Shown here: positions 6,441 to 8,085 of the stretch, piece by piece | Layout of the letters: each line of letters begins with the position of its first letter | Numbering within the stretch: the first letter of the stretch is position 1 | Assembly (NCBI GenBank): GCA_003133285.1 | Contig: PKWR01000019.1 | Location: 1-8,085 of the forward strand | From: Coriobacteriia bacterium | GTDB lineage: Bacteria; Actinomycetota; Coriobacteriia; Anaerosomatales; PALSA-660 | Direction: 5' to 3' | Length of the DNA: 8,085 nt | Position numbers and translations under genes: made by a program | Notes under the pieces: generated by a model | The model's input: only the letters and a program-made list of their open reading frames with translations | Told to the model about the DNA's origin: nothing | Databases searched by the model: none

Positions 6441-7712
6441 GTGGAATGCGTCGATCCCCTCTCGCTCGACCCGCAGCATCCGCGGCGCGTGATCGTCGTG
6501 GGCGGCGGCTACGCCGGCCTCACCTTCGCGGTGACGCTCGTCAACCGGACGCGGGCCTCTGACGGCATCGAGGTCGTGCTGGTGGACCCGCGGCCCTACC
6601 AGCAGGCCCTGTCGGAGCTCGACCTCGTCGCGGCGGGCACCGCACGGCCGCAGTTCGCCGAACTGTGGTACGCGGACGTCCTGCGCGGTCTGCCGATCAA
6701 GGTGGTCCACCAGCGGATGGAGAGCGTCCTGCCGGAGGAAGGCGTCATCCAGCTCGGCCCGCGCGGGACCGTCGTGGCGACCATCCCCTACTGGCGGCTG
6801 GTCATAGCCACCGGCGCCATCGCCAGCGTACCGCCGATCCCGGGCCTGGAGGAGCACGCGATCACCATGTGGTCGGTCGCCGATGCCATGAAGCTCCAGC
6901 GCGCGATCGAGAAGCAGTTCGGATACGCCGCCAGGCTCACGGATCCCGAGGCCAAGCACCGGGCGCTGGCCGTGACGGTCGTGGGCGGCGGTGCGACCGG
7001 TGTCGAGATCATCGGCACGATCGCGAAGCGGCTCCCATCGATGATCCGGCGAGCCGGGCACGACCCCGGGCAGTTGAGCATGACGCTGATCGAGGCGCGC
7101 TCCGACATCCTCTTCGACCTCCCCGTGGACCAGCGGGCACGCGCGCGCAGACGGCTCGAGAAGATGGGCGTCCGGCTGCAGATGGGCCGCAAGCTGGTCG
7201 CGGTGGACGAGACGACCGCACACCTCGAGGGCGGCATCGACGTCCCCTCCCCCGTGCTGGTGTGGGCCGGCGGCGCGCACGCCGACCCGGACGCGATCTC
7301 CTGGCAGCTCATGTGCGAGCGCTCGGGCCGCCTCGCGATCGACCAGAACCTGAAGGCCACCGGGACCGAGGCGATCTATGCCATCGGAGACGTCGCGGCG
7401 TTCCGCGACCCGAACGACAACCACGTCCTTCCGATGCTCGCGCAGTTCGCGATCCGCGAAGCCGAGCACGCGGCCGTCTCGGTGCTCGGCGAGGCGCGCG
7501 GCGTCGAGCCGAAGCCCTTCGTCCCCAACATGCACGGCGAGTTCGTCAGCGTCGGTCCCGGCTGGGGTGTCGGCTGGATGTTCGGCGTCAACGTCTCCGG
7601 CTGGTTCGCCATCGTCATGAAGCGCCTCACCTACGTCGTGTACTGGATGGGCGTCGGCTCGTTCCGCCTCGCCTGGAAGCGAACGGTGCAGATGCTGCAG
7701 TTGCGTCGCTAG
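6441..7712 (+). CDS. ndh: Type II NADH:quinone oxidoreductase (NDH-2-like)
   Basis: This 423-residue FAD-dependent pyridine nucleotide-disulfide oxidoreductase fits the non-proton-pumping NDH-2 family, which passes electrons from NADH to the quinone pool at the inner membrane face. The FAD site is VIVVGGGYAG (17-26), with Asp49 after the second strand. The NAD(H) site is VTVVGGGATGVE (178-189), with Glu218 in TLIEARSD binding the adenosine ribose. VIATGA (121-126) and YAIGDVAAF (313-321) are the usual FAD-contact motifs. LPMLAQFAIREAEHAA (330-345) contains the AQ pair of the quinone-site helix. The C-terminus (about 385-420) is aromatic, hydrophobic and Lys/Arg-edged, as expected for monotopic membrane attachment. 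GTG 6441 is preferred to the in-frame ATG 6393 because of the AGGAG seven bases upstream; the extra 16 residues from 6393 would be polar and His/Glu-rich. The neighbouring menaquinone operon suggests the quinone used. A sulfide:quinone reductase is less likely, as no redox Cys pair is seen. Confidence 0.85.
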   Translation: MECVDPLSLDPQHPRRVIVVGGGYAGLTFAVTLVNRTRASDGIEVVLVDPRPYQQALSELDLVAAGTARPQFAELWYADVLRGLPIKVVHQRMESVLPEEGVIQLGPRGTVVATIPYWRLVIATGAIASVPPIPGLEEHAITMWSVADAMKLQRAIEKQFGYAARLTDPEAKHRALAVTVVGGGATGVEIIGTIAKRLPSMIRRAGHDPGQLSMTLIEARSDILFDLPVDQRARARRRLEKMGVRLQMGRKLVAVDETTAHLEGGIDVPSPVLVWAGGAHADPDAISWQLMCERSGRLAIDQNLKATGTEAIYAIGDVAAFRDPNDNHVLPMLAQFAIREAEHAAVSVLGEARGVEPKPFVPNMHGEFVSVGPGWGVGWMFGVNVSGWFAIVMKRLTYVVYWMGVGSFRLAWKRTVQMLQLRR

Positions 7713-7736
7713 CGCCTCCGAGCCGTCCGCAATGAA

Positions 7737-7762
7737 GAAGGGCGCCGTCTCCGGCGCCCTTC
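7737..7762. terminator. Bidirectional intrinsic terminator
   Basis: A perfect 11-bp stem, GAAGGGCGCCG (7737-7747) and CGGCGCCCTTC (7752-7762), encloses a four-base TCTC loop. It lies between two convergent genes, the NADH dehydrogenase (stop 7712) and livF (stop 7789 on the minus strand). The T content is modest: GTTTC follows on the plus strand and CTTCATT on the minus strand, so the strong GC stem does most of the work. It probably serves both genes. Confidence 0.85.
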
Positions 7763-7788
7763 GCGTTTCACCGTATGGGGAGCGGCGT

Positions 7789-8085
7789 CTATGACTCTCC
7801 GAGGTAGGTCTTGCGCACCTGCTCGTTGTGGAGCAGGTCCCTGCCGGGGCCGGTGAGCGCGACCGAGCCGGTCTCGAGGACGTAGCCGCGGTCCGCGATC
7901 TGCAGCGCCATCGCGGCGTTCTGCTCGACCAGCAGGATCGTGATGCCCTGCGCGTTCAGCGTCTTGATCGTCTCGAAGATGAGCTCGACGATGACCGGGG
8001 CGAGGCCCATCGAGGGCTCGTCCAGCATGAGCAGCTTCGGAGCCGCCATCAGCCCGCGGGCCATGGCGAGCATCTGCTGCTCGCC
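7789..8085 (-). CDS. livF: Branched-chain amino acid ABC transporter ATP-binding protein LivF, C-terminal part
   Basis: The gene runs off the right edge; 98 codons and the stop (7791-7789) are present. The visible part starts at GEQQMLAMARGLM, the end of the ABC signature motif (LSGGEQQ, cut by the edge). Walker B with the catalytic Glu is LLMLDEPSMGLAP, the D-loop region follows, and ILLVEQNAAMALQIADRGYVLE is the LivF-type switch region, which has Gln where many ABC proteins have the H-loop His. The end (VRKTYLGES) is the normal LivF C-terminus, so the gene is intact at this side. LivF pairs with LivG on the cytoplasmic face of the LivHM permease to take up branched-chain amino acids or related substrates such as urea or amides; which one cannot be told here. 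LivG, LivM and LivH genes would be expected beyond 8085. Confidence 0.93.
   Translation of the reverse strand, partial: GEQQMLAMARGLMAAPKLLMLDEPSMGLAPVIVELIFETIKTLNAQGITILLVEQNAAMALQIADRGYVLETGSVALTGPGRDLLHNEQVRKTYLGES

Noticed and set aside
6165..7535. Minus-strand open frame of about 450 codons antisense to the NADH dehydrogenase gene
   Set aside because: It has no family motifs and shadows a plus-strand gene with intact FAD and NAD motifs and a good ribosome-binding site.
1..8085. CRISPR arrays, insertion sequences, tRNA or rRNA genes, integrase or defence genes
   Set aside because: None was found on reading either strand: no spaced direct repeats, no transposase motifs and no tRNA cloverleaf.

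Overview
The window is GC-rich (roughly two thirds or more G+C by eye), uses GTG starts often, and packs its genes tightly. With a futalosine-type menaquinone operon, a type II NADH dehydrogenase and a LivF transporter gene, this suggests an actinobacterium or a related high-GC lineage (for example Coriobacteriia or another deep actinobacterial branch). That placement is inference from composition and gene content; no marker gene here settles it.

Layout. Positions 1 to about 450 carry the 3' part of a valyl-tRNA synthetase gene (+), whose frame then runs open to 1029 without further recognisable synthetase sequence. From 807 back to about 427 on the minus strand lies the N-terminal third of an MFS transporter gene, which loses family resemblance exactly where the synthetase does. 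The two broken genes meet tail to tail at about 391-450, so this is a rearrangement or an assembly join. A 218-bp divergent spacer follows.

Positions 1026-6286 are one tight five-gene operon (+): mqnE (aminofutalosine synthase), mqnA (chorismate dehydratase), mqnC (dehypoxanthine futalosine cyclase), a divergent MTAP/PNP-family nucleoside-cleaving enzyme, and an amidohydrolase that best fits aminofutalosine deaminase (mqnX type). Gaps are +2, -4, +23 and -4 bp. Together they can be read as the path from chorismate to cyclic dehypoxanthine futalosine: MqnA makes the carboxyvinyloxybenzoate, MqnE adds the adenosyl group, the deaminase converts aminofutalosine to futalosine, the PNP-like enzyme would remove hypoxanthine, and MqnC cyclises the product. 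No ordinary MqnB futalosine hydrolase is present in the window; the MTAP-fold protein sits in its place and carries substitutions (Asn222, Gln198, Met71) that make it the most interesting gene here.

After a 154-bp spacer comes a type II NADH:quinone oxidoreductase (6441-7712), a plausible user of the menaquinone made by the operon. A perfect 11-bp-stem hairpin at 7737-7762 separates it from the convergent 3' end of livF (minus, running off the right edge).
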